Source: Dyella_A sp035685805
GTDB taxonomy: Bacteria; Pseudomonadota; Gammaproteobacteria; Xanthomonadales; Rhodanobacteraceae
NCBI RefSeq assembly: GCF_035685805.1
Contig: NZ_DASSAB010000032.1
Span: 13,130 to 77,129, forward strand
Length of the DNA stretch: 64,000 nucleotides
Direction: 5' to 3'
The notes under the pieces are model-generated. The model saw only the letters and a program-made list of their open reading frames with translations, was not told the DNA's origin and made no database searches. Of this stretch, positions 9,358 through 17,620 are shown piece by piece. The position numbers were made by a program, and so were the translations under genes. Each line of letters starts with the position of its first letter. Position 1 is the first letter of the stretch.

Positions 9358-9441
9358 GCCGTCATTCCCGCGAAAGCGGGAATCCATTTTGATCCCGAGG
9401 GAGAAGCGAGATGGATTCCCGCTTTCGCGGGAATGACGGCA
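9358..9441. repeat. Palindromic repeat element, family A (pair of inverted arms)
   Basis: Two inverted copies of a palindromic unit with core ATTCCCGCGAAAGCGGGAAT: left arm 9358-9389, right arm 9410-9441, with a short non-conserved centre. Each arm can itself fold as a hairpin. Related elements occur in three other gaps of this window (25.0, 36.1 and 42.4 kb), so this is a dispersed REP-like family. It lies between the converging ggt and proA genes. Confidence 0.9.
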
Positions 9442-9700
9442 GTGAGGAGACTCGAGGACTTCTGCTTCCGCGGGAATGACGGCAGTGAGGAGACTCGAGG
9501 ACTCCTGCTTTCGCGGGAATGACGGCCGTGAGGAAACTCGAGGACTCCCGCTTTCGCGGGAATGACGGCCGTGAGGGAGACTCGAGGACTCCTGCTTTCG
9601 CGGGAATGACGGCCGTGAGGAGACTCGAGGACTCCCGCTTTCGCGGTAATGAGGGCCTCGAGCAGACCCGCTGACTCCAGATTTCGCGGATATGACGTCG
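9421..9700 (+). repeat. 43-bp tandem repeat array derived from the palindromic element
   Basis: Six to seven head-to-tail units of 43 bases (one of 44). Each begins GCTTTCGCGGGAATGACGGC and continues with a GTGAGGAGACTCGAGGACT-type linker. Unit starts are at 9421, 9464, 9507, 9550, 9594, 9637 and a decayed one at about 9680. Inner units are nearly identical; the last ones drift. The first unit is the right arm of the palindromic element at 9358-9441, so the array seems to have grown from it. Confidence 0.92.
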
Positions 9701-9723
9701 AGGCGAGGGGGCGGACGGCTATG

Positions 9724-9823
9724 CCGAGTGCCGTGGCGCCGTAATGGCCGCGTGCGCACTCGGCCCCTGTGCGCGATCGGGCTGGCCGCTTCGTTTGATC
9801 GCGCACAGGGTGCGCTCCTGCAG
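9724..9823. repeat. REP-like inverted repeats, family B
   Basis: Two nested inverted repeats just downstream of proA. The inner pair is CCCTGTGCGCGATC (9765-9778) and GATCGCGCACAGGG (9797-9810), continuing into TGCGCTCCTGCAG, which on the minus strand gives the GCAGGAGCGCACCCTG form well known from Pseudomonas and xanthomonad REPs. An outer pair, CCGAGTGC (9724-9731) with GCACTCGG (9756-9763), lies to its left. It may also serve as the 3' end structure of the arg-pro operon, although there is no T-run. Confidence 0.75.
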
Positions 9824-9827
9824 GGCC

Positions 9828-11093
9828 TCAGCGACTACGGCTCTCCGGATGCCGCACTTGCCCTTCTCCGCGCACCACGAAGCGCTCGATGGTGAGCGAC
9901 TCCGCACCCATCGGGCCGTAGGCGTGCAGGCGGGTGGTGGAGATGCCGATCTCCGCGCCGAGCCCGAGTTGCCCGCCGTCGGAAAAGCGCGAGGAGGCAT
10001 TGACCATGATCACCGCCGAGCGCAGTGCGTGGACGAAGCGCGCGGCCGTCGCCTGGTTGCGCGTGGCGATCACCTCGGTGTGGTCGGAGCCGTAGCGGCG
10101 GATGTGGGCGATCGCCGCGTCGAGATCGTCGACGACGCGCACTGCCAGGATCAGGTCGAGGAACTCCGCGTCATAGTCGTCCTCGGTCGCGGCGGTCATC
10201 TCTCCCGCCAGCGAGCGACTGGCCTCGTCGCCGCGCAACTCCACGCCCTTCGCACGCAGCGCTTCGGCGGCCCGCGGCAGGAAGCTCGGCGCGATGTCCT
10301 TGTGCACCAGCAGCGTCTCCAGCGCATTGCACACGCCGGTGCGGGTGGTCTTGCCATCGAGCAGCAGCGCAAGCGCGAGGTCCGGATCGGCCTCGCGATC
10401 CACGTACAGGTGGCACACGCCCTTGTAATGCTTGATCACCGGCACGCGCGCATGCTCGGTGACGAAGCGGATCAGACCCTCGCCGCCGCGAGGAATCGCC
10501 AGGTCGACGATCTCGCTCAGCTGCAGCAGCTCGACCATCGCTTCGCGACGCAGGTCGTCCATGATGGTCAGCGTTTCCTTCGGCACGCCGTGCTTGTCCA
10601 GCGCCTCGTGCAGCGCCGCGGCGATCGCCAGGTTGGAGTGGATCGCCTCCTTGCCGCCGCGCAGGATGACGGCGTTGCCGGCCTTCATGCACAGCGCCGC
10701 GGCATCGGCGGTCACATTCGGCCGGGCCTCGTAGATCATCGCCACCACGCCCAGCGGAATCCGCACGCGCTCGATCGCCAGCCCGTTGGGGCGCTCTTCG
10801 CGGCGCGTCACCTGCCCCACCACGTCTGGCAGCCCGGCGACTTCGCGCACCGCGTCCGCGATCGCCGCCACCCGCGAAGCGTCCAGCTTCAGTCGATCGA
10901 GCATGGCGCCCTGCACGCCCTTGTCGGCGGCACCGGCCATGTCCTTCGCGTTGGCATCAAGAATGTCCTGCGCGTGCGCGTCCACCGCGGCGGCCATGTC
11001 CAGTAGCAGCGCGCGCCGCGCAGCGTCGTCGAGGCCGGCGATGGCGGGGGCGGCGTCGCGGCAAGCCAGTGCGCGGGTTCGGATATCGCTCAT
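9828..11093 (-). CDS. proA: Glutamate-5-semialdehyde dehydrogenase (gamma-glutamyl phosphate reductase)
   Basis: A 421-residue NADPH-dependent enzyme that reduces glutamyl 5-phosphate to glutamate semialdehyde, the second step of proline synthesis. Signatures: PLGVVAMIYEARPNVT, the catalytic cysteine in TRTGVCNALETLLVH (about residue 255) and the C-terminal GLGAEIGISTTRLHAYGPMG. The ATG at 11093 is preferred; a TTG at 11099 overlaps the stop of the preceding proB, and the AGGAG site lies ten bases before the ATG. It is the last gene of the arg-pro operon and follows two proB copies. Confidence 0.96.
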   Translation of the reverse strand: MSDIRTRALACRDAAPAIAGLDDAARRALLLDMAAAVDAHAQDILDANAKDMAGAADKGVQGAMLDRLKLDASRVAAIADAVREVAGLPDVVGQVTRREERPNGLAIERVRIPLGVVAMIYEARPNVTADAAALCMKAGNAVILRGGKEAIHSNLAIAAALHEALDKHGVPKETLTIMDDLRREAMVELLQLSEIVDLAIPRGGEGLIRFVTEHARVPVIKHYKGVCHLYVDREADPDLALALLLDGKTTRTGVCNALETLLVHKDIAPSFLPRAAEALRAKGVELRGDEASRSLAGEMTAATEDDYDAEFLDLILAVRVVDDLDAAIAHIRRYGSDHTEVIATRNQATAARFVHALRSAVIMVNASSRFSDGGQLGLGAEIGISTTRLHAYGPMGAESLTIERFVVRGEGQVRHPESRSR

Positions 11094-11095
11094 GC

Positions 11096-12271
11096 TCAAA
11101 GGTCTCCTGTGGTCAGGTCCGGCTCGCGCACCATGGCCAGGTCGTCGCGATGCACGACGTTCTCGCCAAAGCTGTAGCCGAGCCGGCTCTTGATCTCGCG
11201 CGTGTGCGAACGCGCGATGCGGTTGATTTCAGCGGCGCTGTACTGGCTGATGCCACGGGCAAACGACTGCCGGGCGCCGCCGTCGATACTGCAGACGATC
11301 TCCACCATGTCGCCGCGCTGGAATTCCCCCGCCGCGTGGGTAACGCCCTTGGGCAGCAGCGAGGCACCCTCCTCGCACAAGGCGCGCATGGCACCGGGGT
11401 CCACCTCGATATGTCCCGGTACCGCCGGCACGTGGCGCAGCCAGTACTTGCGTGCCTGCAGGCGGGTGGCCTTGGTGCGCAGCAAGGTGCCGTGCAGCAG
11501 GTCGCGCGAGAGCAGGTTCACCACCTCGCTGTCGCGTCCGTTGAAGAGGATGGTCTCGATACCCGCCGCCGACGCCTTCTCGGCCGCCTCCAGCTTGGTG
11601 CGCATGCCGCCGGTCCCCACCGAGGAGCCGGCGCCGCGCGCCATCTCCATGATCTCCGGCGTGAGCTCGTGCACCTCGTTGACTGGCTCCGCGGCCGGGT
11701 TGCTGCGGGGGTCGGCGGTATACAGCCCGTCGATGTCGGTGGCGATGAGCAGCATGTCGGCATCGACCAGCGCGGCGATGATCGCGGCGAGATTGTCGTT
11801 GTCGCCCAGGGTGAGCTCGTCGATGGCGACCGTGTCGTTCTCGTTCACCACCGGCATCACGCGGTGGCTGAGCAGCTCGGTCAGCGTGGCGCGGGCATTG
11901 AGATAGCGCCGGCGATTGCGCAGGTCGTCATGCGTGAGCAGCACCTGCGCCAGCGGAATGTCTAGCAGGCGCTGCCACAGCGCCACCGTCTGCGTCTGGC
12001 CCAGCGCGGCCATCGCCTGGCGCGCGGCGCTGCTGGCGTCCTCGCCGGAGTGATCCTTCAGCAACAGCCTTCCCGCGGCTACCGCTCCGGAGGACACCAG
12101 CACGATCTCGCGACCGGAGGCGTGGCAGGCGGCGATGAACTGCGCCAGGCCAAGCGCGTAGCGCGTGCTCAGGCCGCCCTGGTCGGCAGCGATCAGGCTG
12201 CTTCCCACCTTGAGTACGGCGCGCTTCCACGGCGGCACGGACTGCTGTCGGAACTTCCTCAGTTGCGTCAT
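11096..12271 (-). CDS. proB: Glutamate 5-kinase, second copy
   Basis: About 391 residues. It phosphorylates glutamate at the gamma position, the first step of proline synthesis. The amino-acid kinase domain (about residues 15-270) has VLKVGSSL, SSGAVAAGR, NENDTVAIDE and LGDNDNLA; a C-terminal PUA domain follows (from about 285). The stop lies within a few bases of proA, whose start it overlaps or nearly touches. The start MTQLRKF is one option; an ATG four codons upstream at 12283 is the other. It is the closer partner of proA by position, and a second complete proB lies just upstream. Confidence 0.92.
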   Translation of the reverse strand: MTQLRKFRQQSVPPWKRAVLKVGSSLIAADQGGLSTRYALGLAQFIAACHASGREIVLVSSGAVAAGRLLLKDHSGEDASSAARQAMAALGQTQTVALWQRLLDIPLAQVLLTHDDLRNRRRYLNARATLTELLSHRVMPVVNENDTVAIDELTLGDNDNLAAIIAALVDADMLLIATDIDGLYTADPRSNPAAEPVNEVHELTPEIMEMARGAGSSVGTGGMRTKLEAAEKASAAGIETILFNGRDSEVVNLLSRDLLHGTLLRTKATRLQARKYWLRHVPAVPGHIEVDPGAMRALCEEGASLLPKGVTHAAGEFQRGDMVEIVCSIDGGARQSFARGISQYSAAEINRIARSHTREIKSRLGYSFGENVVHRDDLAMVREPDLTTGDL

Positions 12272-12383
12272 TTCCCCAAACATCCCAGCGTGAACAACTT
12301 ACAGAGGGTCGGGGCAGCGGCTGCGCATTTCAACCTTTCCGCGGGAAATCCGCTCGAAGCGGTTGATGCAAGCGCGTCTTGAT

Positions 12384-12401
12384 TGGACGTCTGGACGTCC
12401 A
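12384..12401. promoter_or_regulatory. Tandem 8-bp palindromes resembling MetJ boxes
   Basis: TGGACGTCTGGACGTCCA contains two copies of GGACGTCT/C spaced exactly eight bases apart, each nearly identical to the MetJ operator unit AGACGTCT. It lies just after the stop of the first proB and about 115 bases before the second proB, in a 130-base gap. Whether this lineage has a MetJ-like protein cannot be seen here, so the match is only suggestive. Confidence 0.3.
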
Positions 12402-12413
12402 TGCATAAACGAC

Positions 12414-13538
12414 CTAGACGAGCGCCAGATCATCGCGATGCACCACCACCGGCCCGTGGCTGTAGCCGATCAGCGACGCGATGTCGCGACTGTGGCAACC
12501 GGCAAGCCGGATCACGTCCGCGGCGCTGTACTGGGACAGGCCGCGCGCCAGCACGCGTCCGGCGGGATCGGCAATCTCGACCGGATCGCCGCGCCGGAAG
12601 TCGCCCTCGGCGTTCCGTACACCGCCGGGGAGCAGCGACGCGCGCCCCTCCGCCAGCGCCAGCGCGGCGCCACTGTCCACGCTGATGCGCGCGCCGCCGC
12701 AAGGCGCATGCAGCAGCCAGGCCTTGCGCGCCTGTACGCGGCTCTGCGCGGCGCTGAAATACGAGCCACGAAGTTCGCCCTCGGCGAGGGCCGCCACCGT
12801 TTGCGCATTGCGGCCGTCGAACAACACGGTGGGAATGCCCGCCGCGGCGGCCTTGCCGGCAGCCTGCAGCTTGGTGCGCATGCCACCGGTGCCCACCGCG
12901 CTGCCGCTGCCACCGGCCATGGCCAGGATCTGCGGCGAGATCGCATCGATACGGGCGAGCGGACGCGCCGCAGGATGCGTGCGCGGGTCAGCATCGTGCA
13001 GCGCGGCGACGTCGGACGCGATCAGCAGCAGGTCCGCATCGACCAGCGCGGCGACGATGGCGGCAAGGTTGTCGTTGTCGCCGAGCTTGAGCTCGTCCAC
13101 CGCGACGGTGTCGTTCTCGTTGATCACCGGCAGCACGTCGATCGCCAGCAGCTGGCGCAGCGTGTCGCGCGCGTTGAGGTAGCGACGGCGGTTGCGCAGG
13201 TCGTCGTGGGTCAGCAGCACCTGCGCCACCGGCCGCGGCGACAGCGATTGCCACAGCGCGATCATCGGCGCCTGCCCCAGCGCGGCCAGCGCCTGGCGTT
13301 CGGCGAGATCGCCCATGGCGACCGCCCGCGCACGTTGCAGCGCGCGGCCGGCGGCGACCGCGCCGGAGGACACCAGCACCACTTCCCTGCCTTGCGCGCA
13401 ACTGGCCGCGATGAAGGCGGCCAGCGCCTGCGCATAAACCGGCGTGAGCCCGCCGCCATCGGCTGCCAGCAGGTTGCTGCCGACCTTGAGCACCGCACGC
13501 CGCCACGCGGGCAGCGGCTGGAACGCGAGCTCAGCCAT
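12414..13538 (-). CDS. proB: Glutamate 5-kinase, first copy
   Basis: A 374-residue glutamate 5-kinase, paralogous to the next gene of the operon. Kinase motifs are all present: VLKVGSNLLAADGG, VLVSSGAVAAGR, LPVINENDTVAVDE, LGDNDNLAAI and AVGTGGMRTKL. A PUA domain occupies the last ~100 residues. It overlaps the upstream cupin gene by eight bases. The substrate-binding loop differs from the second copy (SDVAALHDADPR against TDIDGLYTADPR), so the two may differ in activity or feedback. Nothing marks it as a pseudogene. Confidence 0.92.
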   Translation of the reverse strand: MAELAFQPLPAWRRAVLKVGSNLLAADGGGLTPVYAQALAAFIAASCAQGREVVLVSSGAVAAGRALQRARAVAMGDLAERQALAALGQAPMIALWQSLSPRPVAQVLLTHDDLRNRRRYLNARDTLRQLLAIDVLPVINENDTVAVDELKLGDNDNLAAIVAALVDADLLLIASDVAALHDADPRTHPAARPLARIDAISPQILAMAGGSGSAVGTGGMRTKLQAAGKAAAAGIPTVLFDGRNAQTVAALAEGELRGSYFSAAQSRVQARKAWLLHAPCGGARISVDSGAALALAEGRASLLPGGVRNAEGDFRRGDPVEIADPAGRVLARGLSQYSAADVIRLAGCHSRDIASLIGYSHGPVVVHRDDLALV

Positions 13539-13878
13539 CGACCACCTCGCGGTCGCCGTGGCTGCGCGGCGAGGACACCACGAGGAAGCGCAGCTCCTCG
13601 CCGGAATCGTTGCGCATCTGGTGCGCCGCGCCGGGCGGCACGTGCAGGCCCTGCCCCGCCCCGAGACGATGCGCCACGCCCTCCAGCTCCAGCGTGGCGG
13701 TGCCGCTCAGCACGTAGAAGAACTGCCGCGAGCGCACGTGCCGGTGGCGCACCTCGGTCGTGCCGGGCGGCATGCGTTCCTCGATCACGCTGAGGTCGTC
13801 GCCGGCCAGCAGATGCCAGCCGTCGCACTGCTGGCCCCAGACGTAATGTGCTGCGTTGGCGGTGCTGACGGCGGACAT
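13531..13878 (-). CDS. Small single-domain cupin protein
   Basis: A 115-residue protein that is almost all one cupin barrel: first motif RHRHVRSRQFFYVLSG (metal-binding histidines, the usual glutamate not evident) and second motif VPPGAAHQMRN. Such proteins bind a metal and act as isomerases, dioxygenases or sensors, and the substrate cannot be predicted. It lies 12 bases after argH and its end overlaps proB, so it is made with the arginine and proline enzymes. A function in that pathway is inference from position only. Confidence 0.75.
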   Translation of the reverse strand: MSAVSTANAAHYVWGQQCDGWHLLAGDDLSVIEERMPPGTTEVRHRHVRSRQFFYVLSGTATLELEGVAHRLGAGQGLHVPPGAAHQMRNDSGEELRFLVVSSPRSHGDREVVDG

Positions 13879-13890
13879 GGATGCGTTACC

Positions 13891-15186
13891 TCATTGGCCG
13901 AGCGCGGCGAGCCGAGCGCGCAGCTCGTCCAGCTTCAACTGGTCACCGGCGCCGGGTGAAGTACGGGCAGCCAGGCTGCCTTCGGGCGTACGCCCCTCGC
14001 CCGCCGAAGCGGCGGCCTCGGCGGCCGCACGGTACGCGTCGCGGAACGGCACGCCGGCGGCCGCCTGCTCGATCGCCACGTCGGTGGCGTACATCGCCGG
14101 CTCGATCGCCGCGCGCATGGTCGCCTCGTTCCACTGCATCTGCGCCAGCAGGCCCGGCACCAGCTCCAGCGCCATCAGGCCATGGCGCACGCCGTGGAAG
14201 ATCGAGCCCTTGGAGAACTGCAGGTCGCGCTGGTAGCCCGAGGGCAACGACAGCAGCTGTTCGATCTCGGTGCGCGCCGCCGCCACGCTGGCGTAACTGG
14301 CGCGCAGCAGCTCGACCACGTCCGGGTTGCGCTTGTTCGGCATGATCGAGCTGCCGGTGGTGTACTGCGCCGGCAGCCGCACGAAGCCGAATTCGGCCGT
14401 GGTGAACAGCGACAGGTCCCAGGCCAGCCGGCGCACGTCCAGCATCGCCGCACCGATCGCCTCCAGCACCGCCATCTCGTATTTGCCGCGCGACAGCTGC
14501 GCGTAGATCGGGCTGACCTGCATGCGGGCGAAGCCCAGCGCCTGCGTGGTGTGCGCGCGATCCAGCGGCAGGTTGACGCCGTAGCCGGCAGCGGTGCCGA
14601 GCGGGTTGGCGTCGATCCAATCGCGCGTCTGCCGGGCGCGCAGCGCGTTGTCGATGAAGCCCTCGGCGAAACCGGCGAACCACATTGCGGTGGACGACAC
14701 CACCGCACGCTGCAGGTGGGTGTAGCCCGGCATCGGCAGGGCCGGCTGCGCCGCGCGCTCCAGGCAGACCTCGGCCACGGCGCGGCAGTGTGCCTCCAGC
14801 TCGGCCAGCTGGTCCTTCAGCCACAGCCGCGTGGCGACCAGGATCTGGTCGTTGCGGCTGCGCCCGGTGTGCACGCGGCGACCGGCATCGCCCAGCCGCT
14901 CGGTGAGCCGCGCCTCGATGGCGGAATGGCAGTCCTCGTAGCGATCGTCCAGCACGAAGGTGCCGGCACGGAAATCGTCCGCCAGCACGTCGAGCTCGCG
15001 CTTGAGCGCCGCCGCCTCGTCGGTGCTGACCACGCCGACGTGCTGCAGCCCCTCGACGTGCGCCTTGCTGGCGGTGATGTCGTACAGGAAGAACTCGCGA
15101 TCGAGGATCACGTCGTCACCGGCCAGGAACCGCATGATGCGCGGGTCAATCTGGATGCCGGATTTCTGCCAGAGGGGTTGGGTCAT
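13891..15186 (-). CDS. argH: Argininosuccinate lyase
   Basis: A 431-residue fumarase/aspartase-superfamily enzyme that splits argininosuccinate into arginine and fumarate, the last step of arginine synthesis. Signatures include HTGRSRNDQ, the histidine-bearing PGYTHLQRAVV, and the superfamily loop GSSIMPNKRNPDV (about residues 277-289) containing the catalytic serine. It is somewhat shorter than the usual ~460 residues, as in Xanthomonas ArgH. It follows argC across a 105-base gap that holds a REP-like hairpin. Confidence 0.95.
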   Translation of the reverse strand: MTQPLWQKSGIQIDPRIMRFLAGDDVILDREFFLYDITASKAHVEGLQHVGVVSTDEAAALKRELDVLADDFRAGTFVLDDRYEDCHSAIEARLTERLGDAGRRVHTGRSRNDQILVATRLWLKDQLAELEAHCRAVAEVCLERAAQPALPMPGYTHLQRAVVSSTAMWFAGFAEGFIDNALRARQTRDWIDANPLGTAAGYGVNLPLDRAHTTQALGFARMQVSPIYAQLSRGKYEMAVLEAIGAAMLDVRRLAWDLSLFTTAEFGFVRLPAQYTTGSSIMPNKRNPDVVELLRASYASVAAARTEIEQLLSLPSGYQRDLQFSKGSIFHGVRHGLMALELVPGLLAQMQWNEATMRAAIEPAMYATDVAIEQAAAGVPFRDAYRAAAEAAASAGEGRTPEGSLAARTSPGAGDQLKLDELRARLAALGQ

Positions 15187-15208
15187 CGCTGATGTCCTGG
15201 ATCGTGGG

Positions 15209-15287
15209 TAGGAGCCCGCTCGCGGGCGATGCTTTTGGCTTTGATGGGGATCAGAAGAAAAAGCATCACCCGCGAGCGGGCTCCTGC
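15209..15287. repeat. REP-like hairpin, family B, between argC and argH
   Basis: Two inverted arms, AGGAGCCCGCTCGCGGG with its GCGATGCTTTT flank (15210-15235) and AAAAGCATCACCCGCGAGCGGGCTCCT (about 15258-15285), around a 22-base centre. The arms match the GTAGGAGC...GCGATG REP family. It lies inside the arg operon and could stabilise or partly terminate the message, making argH and the genes after it less expressed than argC. Confidence 0.85.
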
Positions 15288-15291
15288 GTCG

Positions 15292-16251
15292 TCATGGCGT
15301 GGCGGGGATGGCGGTGAGCTCGTCGACGCCGATCGCCCGGTTGATGTTCTGCAGTGCCTGGGTGGCCGCGCCCTTGAGCAGGTTGTCCAGCGTGGCCACC
15401 ACCACCACGCGCTTGCCGTCGGCCGAGAGGGTGAAGCCGCCGATGTCGACGTGATGCTTGTCGGCGATGGCGCTCACCCACGGCGCCTCGTCCACCACGT
15501 GCACCAATGGTTCGGCGTCGTAGGCGTGGTGGAAGCGCTGCATCACTTCCTCGCGGGTCATCTTGCGCGCGAGGTAGAGGTTGGTGGTGACGGTGAGGCC
15601 GCGGAAATGCGGCGCCACGTGCGGCATGAACTCCACCGGCACGCCGAGGTGGCGACTGGCTTCCTTCTCGTGGGTGTGGCCGGTGAGCGAGTACGGCATC
15701 AGGTTGTCGCGCAGCTTCTCGGGATCGTTCTTGTCCGAGGGCGTGGTGCCGGCGCCGGAATAGCCGGACACGCCGAAGCACACCGGCGGCGCGGCCAGCA
15801 GGTCCTTCAGCGGCGCGATCGAGAGCTGGATCGCGGTGGCGTAGCAGCCGGGGTTGCTGATCTTCTTCTCGCCGCGCCATTTCTCGCGGGTGAGCTCCGG
15901 CAGGCCGTAGTACCACGTGCTGTCGAAGCGGTAGTCGGCCGACAGGTCGAGGATCAACGTGTCGGGCTTTGCCTTGTCGATCGCCTCGACATAGGGCGCC
16001 GCCTTGCCGTTGGGCAGGGCCAGCACCACCACGTCCGCACCCTGCGCGGCCACGGCGTCGGCATCGAGGCTGGCGTAGCGCAGCTCGCCGACGTAGCCCT
16101 CCACGTGGTCGGCTACGCGCTGGCCGTCCAGTTCGCGCGAGGAGACGAAGCACAGCTCCAGTGCCGGATGCCCGGCAACCAGGCGGATCAACTCCGCGCC
16201 GGTATGGCCGCGGGCGCCAACGATGCCGAGGGTTTTGCGTGAGGAAGTCAT
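15292..16251 (-). CDS. argC: N-acetyl-gamma-glutamyl-phosphate reductase
   Basis: A 319-residue NADP-dependent reductase converting N-acetylglutamyl phosphate to the semialdehyde, third step of arginine synthesis. It has the nucleotide-binding start TLGIVGARGHTGAELIRL and the catalytic cysteine in SNPGCYATA (Cys136), plus the HxxE/TVTTNLYLARKMT segment of the family. It starts 16 bases after the fused argB gene. Confidence 0.96.
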   Translation of the reverse strand: MTSSRKTLGIVGARGHTGAELIRLVAGHPALELCFVSSRELDGQRVADHVEGYVGELRYASLDADAVAAQGADVVVLALPNGKAAPYVEAIDKAKPDTLILDLSADYRFDSTWYYGLPELTREKWRGEKKISNPGCYATAIQLSIAPLKDLLAAPPVCFGVSGYSGAGTTPSDKNDPEKLRDNLMPYSLTGHTHEKEASRHLGVPVEFMPHVAPHFRGLTVTTNLYLARKMTREEVMQRFHHAYDAEPLVHVVDEAPWVSAIADKHHVDIGGFTLSADGKRVVVVATLDNLLKGAATQALQNINRAIGVDELTAIPATP

Positions 16252-16267
16252 ATCGTGGCTCGTGGAA

Positions 16268-17584
16268 TCAGTCGACCAGCGTCGGCTGGCGGGTGGCGCA
16301 ATGGGCGACGCAGCGCGCGATGGTGTCGAAGCCGTCCAGCCCGTACCAGAACACCTTCCAGCGCGCCTGCTTGAAGCAACCGTCGGACTCGGCGTAGTAG
16401 AACGGGTTGACCGGATTGCCGTGCCGCGAGCGCCAGAACAACTGCGGATGCTGCTCGCGCATCACCTGCCATACGGCGCGGCCGAGGCCTTCGCCCTGCG
16501 CCTCGTCGAGCACGGCGAACTTGTCCAGGTACGGCAAGCCTTCGTCCATGGTGAGGATCATCGCGGCGCGATAGTTCTCGCTCACGTAGACGCGGTACGG
16601 CGTGGTGCGCTCGAAATAGTCCGGCACCACCTTGCGGCCGAAGCTGGACTCGATCAGCTCGCGCAGCCGCATCTGGTCTACGCCCGCCCAGCTGTCGAAG
16701 GTCAGCACCTTTTCGCCACGCCGGACCAGCGTGCCCGAACCCTTGTGGGTGAACAGCTCCTTGGCCAGCTCCGACGGCCGGGTGATCGACACCGAGGACG
16801 ACAGCGGCAGCTTGTCGAGCAGGTCGGCGATCTGCTCGATCTTCACCCGCATGCCGCCGTTGATCCACGGTTGCGCCATCAGGTGGTCGAACTCGGTGGA
16901 CAGGTTGATCGAGTCGATCAGCTTGCCCTGGTCGTCCAGCAGGCCGCCGGTACCGGTGAGGAACACGATCTTGTACGGCTGCAGCACCCGCACCAGTTCG
17001 TTGGCGGCGAAGTCCGCGTTGATGTTGAGGAACTGGCCCTCGTCGGTCTCGCCCAGGCTGGCGATCACCGGAATCGAGCCCGCACGCAGGCTGGCCTCGA
17101 TCGGCGCCAGGTTGATGCTGTCGACCTTGCCGACCATGCCGTAGGTGTCGCGGTCCAGGAAGCTGGCCATGAACACGCCCGAGGGCACCGAGGTGGCGCG
17201 CGTGTCCATCGACTGCAGCGCCTCGACCAGCTTGAGGTTTTGTTGCTGGAACACGCGGCGCACGATGCCCAGCGCCTTGGGGCTGGTGACGCGCAGGCCG
17301 TTCACCGTCTGCTTCTCGATGCCTGCGGCGGCCAGCTCCTCGTCCAGCTGGGGGCCGGCGCCGTGCAGCACGATCGGCGTGAGGCCGACCTGCTGCAGGA
17401 AGGTCAGCGACGAGGTGAGGTCGTTGAGCTCGTCGCGCAGCACCGCACCGCCCACCTTCACCACCGCGAAGCGGCTGGCGTCGAGCTGGGAGAAACGCTT
17501 GAGGTACTGCTGGATCTCCTTCGCACTGCCCATGGCCGAGAGCAGGCGAACGATGGTCTTGCGGGTGTGGGAACCGGTGGTCAT
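16268..17584 (-). CDS. argB: Fused N-acetylglutamate kinase / N-acetylglutamate synthase
   Basis: A 438-residue two-domain enzyme. Residues ~1-290 form an amino-acid kinase domain (VVKVGGAVL, VLHGAGPQLDEEL, the arginine-responsive NINADFAANEL and FLTGTGGLLDD). The rest is a GCN5-type acetyltransferase domain (DUF619 type; YRVYVSENYRAAMILTMDEG, GEGLGRAVWQVMRE). This matches the bifunctional NAGS/NAGK known from Xanthomonas and Maricaulis, which performs the first two steps of arginine synthesis, so no separate argA is needed. It lies between argE' and argC. Arginine inhibition is expected from the family. Confidence 0.93.
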   Translation of the reverse strand: MTTGSHTRKTIVRLLSAMGSAKEIQQYLKRFSQLDASRFAVVKVGGAVLRDELNDLTSSLTFLQQVGLTPIVLHGAGPQLDEELAAAGIEKQTVNGLRVTSPKALGIVRRVFQQQNLKLVEALQSMDTRATSVPSGVFMASFLDRDTYGMVGKVDSINLAPIEASLRAGSIPVIASLGETDEGQFLNINADFAANELVRVLQPYKIVFLTGTGGLLDDQGKLIDSINLSTEFDHLMAQPWINGGMRVKIEQIADLLDKLPLSSSVSITRPSELAKELFTHKGSGTLVRRGEKVLTFDSWAGVDQMRLRELIESSFGRKVVPDYFERTTPYRVYVSENYRAAMILTMDEGLPYLDKFAVLDEAQGEGLGRAVWQVMREQHPQLFWRSRHGNPVNPFYYAESDGCFKQARWKVFWYGLDGFDTIARCVAHCATRQPTLVD

Positions 17585-17620
17585 GTCTTCAGTCGATGGA
17601 GAGCTGGAAATCGCCGCGCG

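Noticed and set aside
9421..9700. CRISPR array
   Set aside because: Regular spacing at first suggests it, but the whole 43-base unit is repeated including the would-be spacers, and no cas genes are present.
9306..9806. Repetitive minus-strand frames over the 43-bp array
   Set aside because: They translate the tandem repeat and palindrome only; period is not a multiple of three in all units and no start signal is seen.
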